DNA from: Rebecca billardiae RCC1528 | Lineage: Eukaryota; Haptophyta | Assembly (NCBI GenBank): GCA_965240325.2 | Contig: OZ251227.1 | Coordinates: 1,240,001 to 1,304,000 of the forward strand | Direction: 5' to 3' | Length of the DNA stretch: 64,000 nt | Part shown: piece by piece, positions 24,347 to 34,944 of the stretch | How positions within the stretch are numbered: the stretch's first letter is position 1 | How the letters are laid out: each line of letters begins with the position of its first letter | Program-made: the position numbers and the translations under genes | The notes under the pieces: generated by a model | Seen by the model: the letters and a program-made list of their open reading frames with translations, nothing else | What the model was told of the DNA's origin: nothing | Database searches by the model: none

Positions 24347-26021
24347 GAGTTTTCGCTTTTTTGAGGGGTACCTTGGCCCATTGCTCTGCATTCAGCATTA
24401 GCCAGACGCATTGACGAAATAGCCGCGCCCACTCCAATTCCGTATCTACGGACGGACGTGAGTAATACGTAGCCGCTGGACGTGCCTTTGTCAGTATATC
24501 TGGGTAGTGAACGAATATTTAGCTGCGATTTGTTGTAAATATTCATACGGAACAAAACTTGGTCGCCAGCCCGGGACCAACCGGACCCAGGGCCGGACGT
24601 GTTTTTTAAAAGTGCATGTGCACGGGGGTCCTACAGTAGCAGGGTATTCTACCAAGGGGGTTCCCGTTCAATCTTCCGACGATATGGTTGAACGTGCATG
24701 GTCGTAAATGGACATGGTTCCCGCGGAAGCCACTAGCTACAGTAGAGGGCGCACTGCAGATGAAAAGATGATCACTCCGTACCCCCATAAGGGCGCACTG
24801 CAGATGAAAAGATGATCACTCCGTACCCCCATAGTAGGGTATTCGTGATACGAATACAGCACGCAGACGAAATTGCACTTGGGGCAAGGCCCTTGACGAC
24901 TCCGGCGCCGGTGACGCCGGCGCGACCGCGACGCGTGGAACTGCGGAGCCCTTGACTCGGACCGCCGGGACCGCGTGCGTACTGCGTGCGCGTGCCGCCG
25001 CAGTACGCCGCGGTGCGCGAGGTGGTGGCGGAGGCCGGCCGGCCGCTGCCTCTCGCCCTCGCACTCTGCTCTCCCCGAGCGCGCCTGTCGCCTCGCAGGC
25101 CCCGCGTCTACTCCGTCTCGCCCGGCCCTCGCACTCCGCTCTCACCGAGCGCGCCCACCGGTCCGTGTCGTCTCGCCGGGCCGCGTGGCCGAGTCACGCC
25201 GAGTCGGCGCGCGCCCAACAACCTACCCGCAGGCGCGTTCGTCGCTCGAGGAGGAGCGAAGGGCGAGCCGAGTCCGGAGCACTACGCGAGCTCGTCGCTT
25301 GAGGAATGAGGACGGGAGCGTGCCGCGACGGCACGCCGCAGGCGCAGCGGAGATGAGCCGGATGCCGCCCGGAGCTAGTAGTGCGGCTGAAGGGCGAGCT
25401 CGAGCTCGCGAGCTCGCTCCTCGACGCCGAGCGCGAGCTCCTCCTCAACTCGGTCGTCGACCGCGCCGGAGGTGCAGCAGCAGCAACTCGGCGAGCACGC
25501 ACGGCCACGGGCTGCCGATTGTCACGGCCTGCCGCGCTGGCCGCCGCCGCTGCGTGGCTTCGAGGCCGACGCCGGCGGACGAGGAGGCGGCGGGCGAGCA
25601 CGGCGCGGCGCGGTGGAGCAGGCGCGCACGCGCGGCGGCAGGCGCGACGCGCCGCTCGCCTCGTTCCACTCCGAGCTCCCGCTCGGTCTCGCCTCTGGCG
25701 ATCGGTGCGCGGCTGCGCAGCGCACCGGGGCCGCGGGGCCAGCAGTGCCCGCTGGCCGAGTGGCGCGCGCTCTCGCTCTGCCCGGGCACGAAGCGCGCCG
25801 GCTGAGCGACCAGCGGCCCGTCGTCGAGCGCATGGCGCAGCGCGAGCACCTCAAGCAGGTGCGCCCGCACGCCCGCCCGCGCCGGCCCGCGCCGCGCGGC
25901 GCCTCTCGCCCTGCGCGCGCGCGCCGCCCCGGCGGCCGCGCTTCCCGCCGCGCGGCCCGCGGCGACAGTCCTCGGCCCGCCATGTCAGTCAGAGTGTCAG
26001 ACTGATCGACAGCAGCCGACG
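24347..26021 (+). other. Probable body and GC-rich cargo of a type-2 element
   Basis: AT-richer sequence to about 24900 is followed by very GC-rich DNA to 26020. The latter contains peptide-like pieces in different frames (YAAVREVVAEAGRPLPLA near 25005; LKGELELASSLLDAERELLL near 25388; PLAEWRALSLCPGTKRAG ending at 25805). These look like decayed or captured exon fragments, and the stretch ends in the type-2 tail module. A 44-bp tandem duplication sits at 24747-24834. No intact gene. Confidence 0.45.
24747..24834. repeat. 44-bp tandem duplication
   Basis: GGGCGCACTGCAGATGAAAA and the following 24 bases occur twice back to back (24747-24790, 24791-24834) without visible differences. Confidence 0.95.
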
Positions 26022-26081
26022 GAGGTTGCACCGCGGGCCCCTAACTACGTTGGTTCTACGGAAGGACCGCGGAACGCGGTC
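26022..26081 (+). mobile_element. Element tail module, type 2, copy 2
   Basis: GGAGGTTGCACCGCGGGCCC, then CTAACTACGTTGGTTCTACG, GAAG, and the hairpin GACCGCG-GAA-CGCGGTC (26065-26081). It is followed within seven bases by an (AT)n run. Same architecture as the tails at 5637-5694, 34724-34780 and 36764-36820, with an entirely different stem sequence. Confidence 0.65.
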
Positions 26082-26083
26082 AT

Positions 26084-26087
<4 letters not shown>

Positions 26088-26156
<69 letters not shown>
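26088..26156. repeat. (AT)n microsatellite
   Basis: About 35 uninterrupted dinucleotides lie between the type-2 tail and the left end of the inverted-repeat element at 26151. Confidence 0.98.
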
Positions 26157-26159
<3 letters not shown>

Positions 26160-26851
26160 GTGTTATTGGCACAATAATAATCGATTGTGTCCGCTGGCGA
26201 GAAGTACGTGGCCATACTACCCGCCGATCGACTCTGTCCACTTGCGTCGTTCAAGGTGAACCAATTGGCGATTCTCGACATCAACGCACAGTCACGCGCT
26301 TGCTGCAGCTGCTTGATGCCTGGGCACCCTGTGCCTCCCAAGCTGAGCTGGCCCACTGCCACTGCTGATGAAGGGCTACAGTATACCTGTTCGGCGCTCG
26401 CCTACAGCATGGCTGATACAAATGATTCATCATCATTCTGGCGGCGGCCGGAGCAACCACCCCGAGCGCTCACCATTCCCGCCATCGTCAAGCATCCGGT
26501 ACAAGTAACATATATGACTTTGTGATGCATCAATGAATACGAACTCGGTCGCCCAGCGCCCCAGCTATGTTCCAGCTCATCTATTGGCCCCTCGTCTACA
26601 GCCGGTCGATCATACATTGGGGGGCACTCAAGTTCGGAGTACAAACAGCTGCATGGGATCTTATGGCGTGACGCGACAACCTTCTCTCGCTCCGCCTGCT
26701 TCTGGTCGCTGCCTGCTGTGCCCCTCTGCAGCCCGCCGGGGGCTGCAACATATCTTCGACGCCGAGAAAATCCCAATAAGCAGGAGTGTCTGCATGAAGT
26801 AAGTATGCGCCTGCCACATCCTGGCAGTTGGTTGCGTACGCAGGGCCAAGG

Positions 26852-26913
<62 letters not shown>

Positions 26914-27211
26914 TGTGTAAAAAAAACCAGTTCACCAATTGGCCGTCCTGTGCCGTTGCCAACCTTGCCTATTTGCCTAAGGCCCAGGAGCATCACAGCG
27001 AGTAGGTTGTTCGGGGTCGTTGTGCGAGCGCACAGAGCAGGCTCGAAAGTCCTTCGTGGCACGAGAAGAGGGTGGCCAAGGGCAAGATGGCAGCCGGACT
27101 TGAGCTCGGCCGCCTGGCTCGGGCCGAAGGGCAGGCAGGTGTTGATACGGCGCATTGCGCTCCCACCGTCCTCTTAGACAATCAGTTATTGTGCCAATAA
27201 CCCCACATATA
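26151..27211. mobile_element. Terminal-inverted-repeat element, about 1.06 kb
   Basis: The left end TATATGTGGTGTTATTGGCA CAATAA matches, in reverse complement, the right end at 27177-27211 (TTATTGTGCCAATAACCCCA CATATA), with the similarity extending inward through GATTGT. A third, slightly diverged copy of the right end lies at 27694-27735. The interior holds minus-strand peptide-like pieces (ELECPPMYDRPAVDEGPIDE; QLSLGGTGCPGIKQLQQARD), possibly decayed coding sequence, and a mixed CA/TA/GATA microsatellite (26851-26913). No transposase was recognised. The target duplication cannot be read because both flanks are simple repeats. Confidence 0.55.
26851..26913. repeat. Compound (CA)n(TA)n(GATA)n microsatellite
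   Basis: Successive CA, TA and TAGA runs inside the inverted-repeat element. Confidence 0.95.
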
Positions 27212-27213
27212 GA

Positions 27214-27215
<2 letters not shown>

Positions 27216-27253
<38 letters not shown>
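27216..27253. repeat. (TG)n microsatellite
   Basis: About 19 TG units directly outside the right terminal repeat of the 26151-27211 element. Confidence 0.98.
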
Positions 27254-27254
<1 letters not shown>

Positions 27255-27735
27255 TAGCCGTCCTCGTGAACGCCGACGCCAACTGCTGGCCGAAGGTGGG
27301 CACGCCGCCTGGCATGTCGATGCCGAGGCGGCTGCGTGTGTTCCTACTCAGTGGGATTTACGTGTCCGCATAGTCATGCCTTGGCGAGCGGCAGCAGATG
27401 CGGTGGGCATGCCGCTCGCCGTCGACGAGACGCGGTGCGGCCGAAAGATGTTGGTCGGTGCACGCGACGCGCCACCCGCGTGCGAGCCGCCGCCGCCGCC
27501 GACGCAGGGCCACGAGCCCGGCTGCAGCCATCTCGCCCGCCCGCGCCTGGCGAAGCAGCCAGGGGGCGCCGGAAACAGATCTCCGGGGCGACAAACCCGG
27601 ACAGACTGTTTGTCCGGGAGCAGCCCTTTGAGGCGATGGTCTGGTAGAGGGCGATGTGGCTGATGAGCGGCGCTGGCGCCCGGCGTTCTTGTCGTCCTCT
27701 TAGACAATCAGTTATTGTACCAATACCCCCCATAT
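27254..27735. other. Segment between two right-end copies, no gene assigned
   Basis: It lies between the (TG)n run and the extra right terminal repeat (27694-27735). It contains peptide-like minus-strand sequence (ISHIALYQTIASKGCSRTNS, near 27600-27660) but no intact or recognisable gene. It may be part of a longer version of the same element. Confidence 0.35.
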
Positions 27736-28398
27736 ACATATACATATACATATATATATTTGCTGATGTCGTACTGACAATCAGGAAACGCAGCGGCAGT
27801 CGTGTGACGTGACACGTGTCCCGTGTCCGGCCACGACGGTGCTGTCTCAGTCTGCTGCCAGCTAACTATAAGCTGCGTACCGAGTTTATTGCGATAACTA
27901 TACTGTAATCAGTGAATGTCATCAGCAGCAGCATGCGCAGCATATTATGCGGGCCCGGAGGGCCGGGCCCGGAGGGCCCGTGTACCAAACCCGCAAGCGC
28001 GAATCCGACGATGGCGGCGCATAATGGTCCAAGGCAAAAGTCCGGAAATCGGCTGGCCTCGTTAGTTGGTGGTCTCAGACGAATGTCCCACCTTCAGATA
28101 CACGATTCATCGTCGAATTCTTGTCGAGGTTTCGTTCGAGCAGCCACGGATCGGGCGCAAACGAAAACGATTGGGGTGTAGTGAACCGCAAACTATTGAT
28201 TCGACACAGCACCGGACTATGAAACATCCAGAATAAAGGCGCATCAAAGAGATGCGAAAGCCCCAGGCCTGCACAGCTTGGCTGGCAGCCCTTGCTGTTG
28301 AGGCTTGAAGCGGTCCGCGCGAGTCGGTACGGTCGCGTCTCGACCTTCGTCGCCGCTGACTCGAGTCCGCGGAGTCGGCGTGACGGCAGCGCATCATC
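27736..28398. other. Intergenic, nothing recognised
   Basis: Includes a GGGCCCGGAGGGCC-type inverted motif near 27950-27980 and AT-richer sequence around 28090-28230. No coding feature supported. Confidence 0.5.
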
Positions 28399-28556
28399 AT
28401 GGCCCGCGGTGCAGGGCGGAGCGCGCAGCGTGGAGCCCGCACTGCGGGCCCGAACCACGTTTCAAAAAGATCTTTGATCAAGAAAAAAGGGACGGAAAAA
28501 TAAGGGACGGGGGGCGATTTTTAGGGCTGGCGGAGACCGAGTTTCGAGTTTTTGTT
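28399..28556 (+). repeat. Short interspersed hairpin repeat (type 3), copy 3
   Basis: It starts ATGGCCCGCGGTGCAGGG. The arms GGCCCGCGGTGC and GCACTGCGGGCC pair over 12 bp with one mismatch, enclosing GCGGAGCGCGCAGCGTGG. Then come CGAACCACGTTTCAAAAAGA, TCTTTGATCAAG, GGGACGGGGGGCGATTTTTA and GAGACCGAGTTTCGA. It is the best preserved copy and closely matches copy 1 at 3102-3250. Confidence 0.8.
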
Positions 28557-30144
28557 TGAGATCGCATAAGCTAGAGAGGTCTATTAGGCCGAAAAAGACC
28601 GCGTCCGCCAATTCTGCCTATGTAATCGGTGGACGGGACGTGAGCCTGGCCGTGACTTTAGTGTAACGGTTCGTTACGAGCGAATCGTATTCGTCTTCCC
28701 GGATCGCGTGACGTCCGGACTGGGCCACATCCGGATCGGAGGTGACGTGGCCCGCACGATGGCGGATGGCCGACCAACCGGCCTTGGCTGCGAGCGCGCC
28801 TGCACGTGCCTCCGGACCCGCCTCCCGCTTGCTGCTCACGCAGTCAGCTGCGACCGTGGCGCATGATCGCAGAAGCAGTGCCGGCAGTACGGCCTGCATC
28901 AGTCAGCTAGTGCCGCGCCGTCGTGGCGCGCGCAGTAGTTGCGTTTCGGTTTTTTTGGCAGCGCTCACGCGCTCGGCGCCCGAGCACGCGCGTGCGGCTC
29001 AGGTGTGTCAAATGCGGTCTCGTCGGCGCGTTTTCGCCTGCCACCTCGTGCACCCGTGCCGCCAGCTTCATCGTCTTCATGAGGACTGCTGCTGCTGTCG
29101 CCATCCGCTCTCCATCACCCGAGTCGCGCGGCGCCGCGCGGTAGCATTTTACCATTTAGCAGCTGCGTGCACACGGCACAGTGTCACCACAGCGGCTTCC
29201 CAGCAGTCGTCGACAATTGCGTCGTCAGAATCCTCCTCGTCGTCGGCTTCCACCGCCGCGAGAGGGAACGCTGCCACAGCTGCAGATGGGAGGCAAGTCT
29301 TCTCTCTTCCCACCGCGGCGCGCGCTGCGACAGCCCTCCCAGTTTCCTTCACTAGTGCCCACCTGCTGAGGTTTTGCAGCTCGATCTCAGCAACGGCGCC
29401 ACCTGACGACGAGCGGATTGGATCGGTGCACGGGGAATTGCCGAATTGGATCTCCCGTGCCACCAATCCGCTCGGCTCGTCGCGCCCGGCCGCCTGATCG
29501 CCCAGCCCTCCTAGTTGCAATCAACGACAACGTCGCATTTTTCGACTGCCAGTCACTGGCCCGCTGAGGGCGTACGGGCGGTACGGTCCCTCACCCGTGC
29601 AACGGGTCAAGTGGCCAGAGTACGTCTGGTTGTTGGCTGGTACGGGCCGCAGCGCTAAAGCACCCTGCTGTCACACCCGACTCCTTCAGTACTCCGACTA
29701 ATCCGCGAGCTCTGCGGCACGACTCACTCGGCACGATCGCGGACGGGTCGCCCGGATCCGAGCTGATTGATCAGCCAGTTGGACATTTGGCAGCTAGTTG
29801 TCAGACGGACGTCCGATTTGACCGGTGCGGTCTCAGGTCCGCTGCTGTGATTAGAGTCTCGCGCTGCTGTGAAGTGTTCGAGTGGCATATTACATATCGA
29901 TGCCACTCGGCATATTACATATATATCGGCATCGTCATCATCATCGCGTCAGCATAGTTGGCAGCGCATATAAGCTACTCAAGTATCATCATTCATCGTC
30001 GTCTGTCTGTGTGATCAAGTAGCTATATGCGCTGTATCATAGTGTATGGCCCAATGTGTAGTTATGGCGTATGCCGTGAGACAACGGCGCGTCCTAAGCT
30101 GGCTCCGGCTGGTGGCCCGGCAGGGGGCCTCGCAATGCGGACGC
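28557..30144. other. Intergenic; possible decayed minus-strand coding sequence at 28907-29520
   Basis: Minus-strand frames 29149-29520 (LSRWALVKETGRAVAARAAV and an acidic stretch VEADDEEDSDDAIVDDCW) and 28907-29155 are separated by a stop and have no recognised family. This could be a pseudogene or chance. The rest (29520-30144) is unremarkable and moderately AT-rich toward the metaxin gene. Confidence 0.35.
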
Positions 30145-31242
30145 CTAGTCGGCATCGTCGTCGTCGTCTTCATCGTCGTCGTCGTCATCGGCGCTGCGCC
30201 CGTCCGCGATGGCCGCGAGCACGGTGGGCAGCAGGTGCACGACCACGTACGCGAGCCAGGAGCCGACGGCGACCGCGATGAAGCGTCGTGAGCGCCGCTT
30301 GGCGCGCAGCCGCTTGGCGGCGGCGGGGTCGGAGGGCTCGGCGGCGCCGCTGACGGTGAGGTTGGAGTGCCGCTCGAGCGCGTGCGCCACCGCCTCCGAC
30401 GCCGTCGCGTCGCCCAGCCGCTCGTCGAGGCCGTGCCCCGCGCCCAGCCGCTCCACGTACTGCACGAGGGGCGGGTGCGCGCCGAGCGCGCGCTGCAGCC
30501 CGTCCGAGGGGAGCGTGCAGCGGTGGATGGTGGCGAGGTACGCGAAGGCGTGGGCGTCGAGCGAGCACGCCGAGTTCCCGCCAAAGTACGGCTGCGTCCC
30601 CAACCGCGCCGCGAGCGCGTCGAGCGCGCGCGCCGCGAGCGCGGCCGCGTGCGTGGCCGAGCCGAGCCCGCGGCGCGCGAGGTACGCGTGCGTGCGGCGC
30701 TGCATCTGCCACGGGCCGTACAGCGAGAGCGGGAAGGGCAGGCACGCCGCGTGCGCCGTGCGGGTGACCGCGGCATAGTTCGCGGCGTCGAGCCACCACG
30801 CGTGCAGCAGCGCGGGCGCGAGTGCGTCCTCGATGAGCGCGTGGTAAGCCGCCATGTCCGCGCGGTCGCGCGCCGAGAGCGTGAGCGCGGCGTCCAGGTC
30901 GTGGCCGAGGGCGCGGAGCTCGTCAAAGAGCTCGGGGGAGTACGCGCGCGAGCGCAGCCCGCCTACCGACAGCAGCGGCAGCTGCATGCGCGGCGCAAGC
31001 TTCGCCGAGGACGCCTCAACCACATGGTAGTCATCGGGCGCCGTCAGCCCGGCGAGCTTCAGGTAGACAAGGGCGTGCGTGCACTGGGGCGAGAGGGACG
31101 GGAGCCCGAAAGCTGGCGCGAGGACGGTGAGTGCAAGCTGCTCCGTCGGATCGGGCGTCTGGGGGCGCGGCTCCGGCGTCAGCCGGGCCGAGCCGGTGGA
31201 GCTGCGCCTCGAGCTCGGCGGGCGGAAAGACGACGATGCCAT
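30145..31242 (-). CDS. Metaxin-like mitochondrial outer-membrane protein
   Basis: The start ATG at 31242 has a good context; the frame continues upstream but only as antisense of the neighbouring gene. The product is 365 aa, single exon, with a TAG stop at 30145-30147. It begins with a Ser/Arg/Pro-rich stretch, then a thioredoxin/GST-like N-domain (LTVLAPAFGLPSLSPQC, then LPLLSVGG) and a GST C-domain with the metaxin-type YFGGNSACSLDAHAFAYLA block. A single C-terminal membrane helix (FIAVAVGSWLAYVVVHLL) is followed by an all-acidic Asp/Glu tail, so it is predicted to be tail-anchored. Metaxin/Sam37 proteins work with Sam50 in sorting beta-barrel proteins into the outer membrane. It shares its upstream region with PCID2. 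Confidence 0.85.
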   Translation of the reverse strand: MASSSFRPPSSRRSSTGSARLTPEPRPQTPDPTEQLALTVLAPAFGLPSLSPQCTHALVYLKLAGLTAPDDYHVVEASSAKLAPRMQLPLLSVGGLRSRAYSPELFDELRALGHDLDAALTLSARDRADMAAYHALIEDALAPALLHAWWLDAANYAAVTRTAHAACLPFPLSLYGPWQMQRRTHAYLARRGLGSATHAAALAARALDALAARLGTQPYFGGNSACSLDAHAFAYLATIHRCTLPSDGLQRALGAHPPLVQYVERLGAGHGLDERLGDATASEAVAHALERHSNLTVSGAAEPSDPAAAKRLRAKRRSRRFIAVAVGSWLAYVVVHLLPTVLAAIADGRSADDDDDDEDDDDDAD

Positions 31243-31420
31243 CGCGCCCGTGACTCCGAGTCGCAAGCGGCAAGCCAGCGACGTCCGTGTCGTCGCGCGG
31301 AGATCGTCCCGTGATCGGCCCAACGAGCGCGGCGCCGCTGAGCCGGCCGCTGGCGCGTACAGGCAGCCGGCTGGGCCGCGTGAGCCTGTCGACGCGTCCA
31401 TCGCGGCGTGGTGTGAGCGC
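31243..31420. promoter_or_regulatory. Putative bidirectional promoter (metaxin / PCID2)
   Basis: 178 bp separate the two divergent ATGs. The PCID2 frame stays open through this interval with no in-frame ATG, so the first PCID2 residues may start further upstream or on a small unseen exon. Inferred from layout. Confidence 0.4.
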
Positions 31421-32801
31421 ATGGAGGCCATCCTCGCGCGCGCTGCGGCGGCGGTCTCGCGCCGCGACGGCGCTGGGCTCGCGGCCGCGCTCGACGCGTG
31501 CACTCGGCCCGACGAGCAGCTGCTCGGCCAGCTCCGAGATGGCTCGGTCGACGCGGGCGCCGCGTGCGCGCGCGCGCTCCCGGAGCCGTACGACGAGATG
31601 CTCGCGTGCCGGCTGCGCGCCTCCGCCGCGAGCGAGCGGCGCGAGTACTCGGACGCATACGTGCAGCAGGAGGGCTGCCTGAGCGCCTTCCACAAAGTCT
31701 TCCAGGAGTCCGGCGCGGACTGGCTGCTGCCGGCGCTGCACGTGATCGACCACGCCGTGCGCAAGCTGGCGCTCCAGGCGGACACGCAGCTCCGCGCGCA
31801 GGGCGCCAAGGCGGACAAGCTGCAGGAGGCCGCGCGCGTGCTCAACCGCTCGTTCACGATCACGATCACCGACCGCGCGCCGCTCGAGGCGTCGAAGAAG
31901 TGGGGCGCGCTCGCGGTGATCAACGAGCTGTTCAAGGTGTACTTCAAGATGAACAACCTGCGGCTGTGCACCAACCTCATCCGCGCGGTCGACGGCACGG
32001 GCTTCCCCCCCTTCGACGACTTCCCGATGTCGCAGAAGGTGGCGTACAAGTACTACGTGGGCAGGCTGTCGATGCTCAACGCCAACTTCCAGCTGGTGCG
32101 CGCAGGCTGGGGTGGTGGGGATGCCAGCGGGCGCCCGCGGGGCGAGACTGCGCGCGGGCGCGGGCGCCCCAGGTCACCGCAGGCGCGGGCGGGCACGGCA
32201 GCGCACGCGCGGCTGGCCAGCGCGCGCCCATGTTGGGCGGCTCACCACTCGCCCCGTCGCCCTTGCTCCCTCGCAGGCGGAGGAGCAGCTCATGTACGCC
32301 TTCGACCACTGCCCGCGCACGAGCGTCAAGAACAAGCGGCTGTGCCTGCTCTACCTCGTGCCCACGCGCCTCGTGCTCGGACGCTTCGCCTCGGGCCGCC
32401 TACTCGACAAGTACTCGCTGGCGCACTTCCGCCCGCTGTGCGCAGCGGTGAGCGCAGGCGACCTGCGCGCGTTCAACGAGCACAAAGACGCGCACCAGTC
32501 GCTGTACATTCAGCAGGGCATCTACCTGATCGTCGAGCGCGCCAAGACGATCGTGTACCGCAACCTCTTCAAGCGCATGCACGGCATAATGGCCACCAAC
32601 AAGATGTCGCTGCGGCAGATGTCGGCCGCTCTCGGCGCTGCCGGCGTCCCGACCGACATTGACGAGCTCGAATGCATCCTCGCCAACCTCATCTACCAGA
32701 ACTACGTGAAGGGGTACATCTCGCACCAGAAGCGCTTCCTGGTCGTCTCTGCGAAGGAGCCCTTCCCCGCGCTGTCGGCGGTGGCAGCTGCGCAGTCATG
32801 A
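31421..32801 (+). CDS. PCID2: PCID2/Thp1-like PCI-domain subunit of TREX-2, two exons
   Basis: Exons 31421-32095 and 32277-32801 (GT-AG intron, phase 0) give 399 aa, similar in size to animal PCID2. The sequence matches this family throughout: PEPYDEMLACRLRA, EASKKWGALAVINELFKVYF, KVAYKYYVGRLSML, AEEQLMYAFDHCPRTSVKNK, RLCLLYLVPTRLVLG, IVYRNLFKRMHGIMATNK, the winged-helix ECILANLIYQNYVKGYISHQ, and the ending FLVVSAKEPFPALS. PCID2/Thp1 binds Sac3/GANP and nucleic acid in the TREX-2 complex, coupling transcription to mRNA export. Family similarity begins about nine codons before the chosen ATG (DASIAAWCER), so the true N-terminus may lie slightly upstream. Confidence 0.92.
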
Positions 32802-33109
32802 TGATGGCGCCGGGGCACAGCGTTCGGGCTGGGCCGCCTCGGCCTGGGGACCCGTTGGCCGTTCGAGTCCCGCGGAGTCCCTCTGGTCAATGATGCGTCA
32901 ACGCCCTGTGGCTGTGGCAGCACGCAGCACGCAGTCGGCAGGGTGGCTGCGATTACAGTCGGTGTCAGCCTCACGACGATATATATATATACGTGTCTAG
33001 CAGTGTCGTCGTCGTCATCGATATCGCTTTATTTCGTCAGCATATCATGCAGCCATGATATCGGCGGCCGGCTCCGAGTTCATCAATTTTTATTTATTTA
33101 TTATAAATT
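32802..33109. other. Intergenic 3' flank of PCID2
   Basis: No gene. AT-rich just before composite element B. Confidence 0.5.
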
Positions 33110-34780
33110 ATGGCGCACGGCCCCCCCGAAAGGTCTGAGCGTGAGCGAAAGCCGGGGGGGGCGGCGCACGTGCTCCGCAAAATCAAAAAAGAGGATGCGC
33201 GCAGGATTTGGGGGGATTTTTGTAGGTGGATTTAGTTAGGTGTGAAACCGAGCATTTGAGTCCATTTCGCTGCTCATGATTGCGTTTGTACTGCTCCTTA
33301 ATCCTTGGATAGTAAGTAATAGAAGAAATCGGAAGCAAATAGGACGAAGTCATCTGTTATTGGCTTCTTGGCCCAATGCGGGTGGGATTCGAAATCTTTA
33401 TCTGCGAGGATTAAGAGCTCTCTGATGAAAGAAGTGTAGTGAGTGTGTCCTAGACAGCCTGAGCGGAAGGGCAATTATTGCGATTGTCATTCAAGATTCC
33501 TCACCCCTTATTGCAAACTGATTCCGAAGCCAATGCGGGTGTGATCGAAAATAAGACTACCAGCATAAGTCGCGTGACGATTCAGATCGCGAGGCGTCAT
33601 GTTCCGTCGACGGTGCCGCCGTGCGCACGTGCCGCCCCGTGCGCGCGCGCGGCGGCGTGGCGCGCGGCCGAGCGCCGGGGAGCCTGGGCGGCGGCAGGCG
33701 CGCGGCGGGGCATGCGCTGCCCGAGAAGCTGGCGCACTCGCCCAGCGCCGCCGCGCACACCGCCGCCGACCTCGCGCGCACGCCCTCCGTCAACTCCTCG
33801 GCGTCCCGTCAGTCAGCGCAGGGGCGGAGCCGGAGGGCGCTAACCGGTCGGCGCACAGTGCCGCCGTCGCGGCGACGACGGCGACGACGGCGGCGCACGC
33901 GGGCGGCAGACGCTGTGCGAGCGCGCCACCGCCGACGCCGTCGCGCCGCCGCTGCCCTTGCCGCACCGTGCCGCCGTCGCAGACGGCAGACGGGCCGCGC
34001 CGCCGTTGGTCAACGCGCGCGCACGCGCTGCCACGGCCGCCGCACCGCCGCCGTCGAGATTCAAGATCGGCGCGGGCGTACGCTGCGGCTCGCGCAACGC
34101 GCCGCCGCCGCCGCCGCCGCTCCTCCCGCCCCCGTCCGCCCTCCCGCCCGTCCCGCGCCTCGACGGCGCGCGCCTCCAAAATGTGTCGGCACCACCGTGC
34201 TCCGCGCCCTCGTGGCAGACGGCGGCGCACGCGGGGCTGCTGCCGTGTGGGCGACGGCGCGCGGCGCGCGACCCGACGTACGCGGCGGCGCTCGGCCGCA
34301 CGCTCGAGGGGCCGCTGTGCGCGCTCGCCGCGCCGCCGCTGCCCGCCGCCGCCGCAAGCCGCAAGTCGCTCGCGCGCCGCGGCCGCGGCCGTGAGGCGGG
34401 CGGGAGGTGGCGGCTCGGCGCGCGCTGCGGAGGCGCCGCTGCTGCCGCTGCGCGCGGCGCAGCGGCTTCTCGCGTAGTGGTCGGGCGCGGCGCTGAGTGG
34501 CTGCTCTGCGCGCAGCGCGGCTGCGCACACAACGCGCGTGCGAGCTCGCGTGCACCCCCGGCGCCGCCCGGCCCGGCTGTCGGACTCGCCAGTGACTCGG
34601 CTGCATTCGGCGCATGGCACCGTCCGACCGTCCGACCGTGTCGTCACAAGCCGGCTGCTGCTCACATTCACAAGCTGCGTGATTCGTGACGAATAAGACA
34701 GAACGCGACAACTAGCCACTATAGGGCCGTGCGCCGTCAACTTCGTTGTTCACTACCCGAAGATCGGCGTAGCCGATCAT
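33110..34780 (+). mobile_element. Composite element B
   Basis: The head ATGGCGCACGGCCCCCCC with C/G-run hairpin is nearly identical to element A for about 240 bp, then come the AT-rich body blocks (TGCGGGTGGGATTCGA, GCGAGGATTAAGAGCTCTC). The GC-rich cargo runs from about 33600 to 34600. It includes a piece shared with element C (CCCGAGAAGCTGGCGCACTC, 33719) and one 320-bp-unit-like copy shared with element A (about 34200-34560). The tail GGGCCGTGCGCCGTCAACTT leads to hairpin GATCGGC-GTA-GCCGATC (34762-34778). It is separated from element C by only about 165 bp. Confidence 0.75.
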
Positions 34781-34944
34781 ATTCCGACAATACTTCCGAA
34801 ATGACCGAATAATGGCGAATATCGCCATCGGCGCCGCGCTAGGCTGCGGCCGGCTCCGCGGCCACCCACCGCCCCCGGGGCTGATGACGAGTTCGGCGCT
34901 GCTGATCGTCATATACTAACTAGTTATTGACGATATATATTATT

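Noticed and set aside
26187-26525. Plus-strand 112-codon frame inside the inverted-repeat element
   Set aside because: No motif and no good start context; the minus strand reads more like old protein but is also broken.
30145-32049. 634-codon minus-strand open frame covering metaxin and the first exon of PCID2
   Set aside because: Only the part from 31242 onward is metaxin; the upstream part is the antisense of the well-conserved PCID2 exon and results from GC-rich codon bias.
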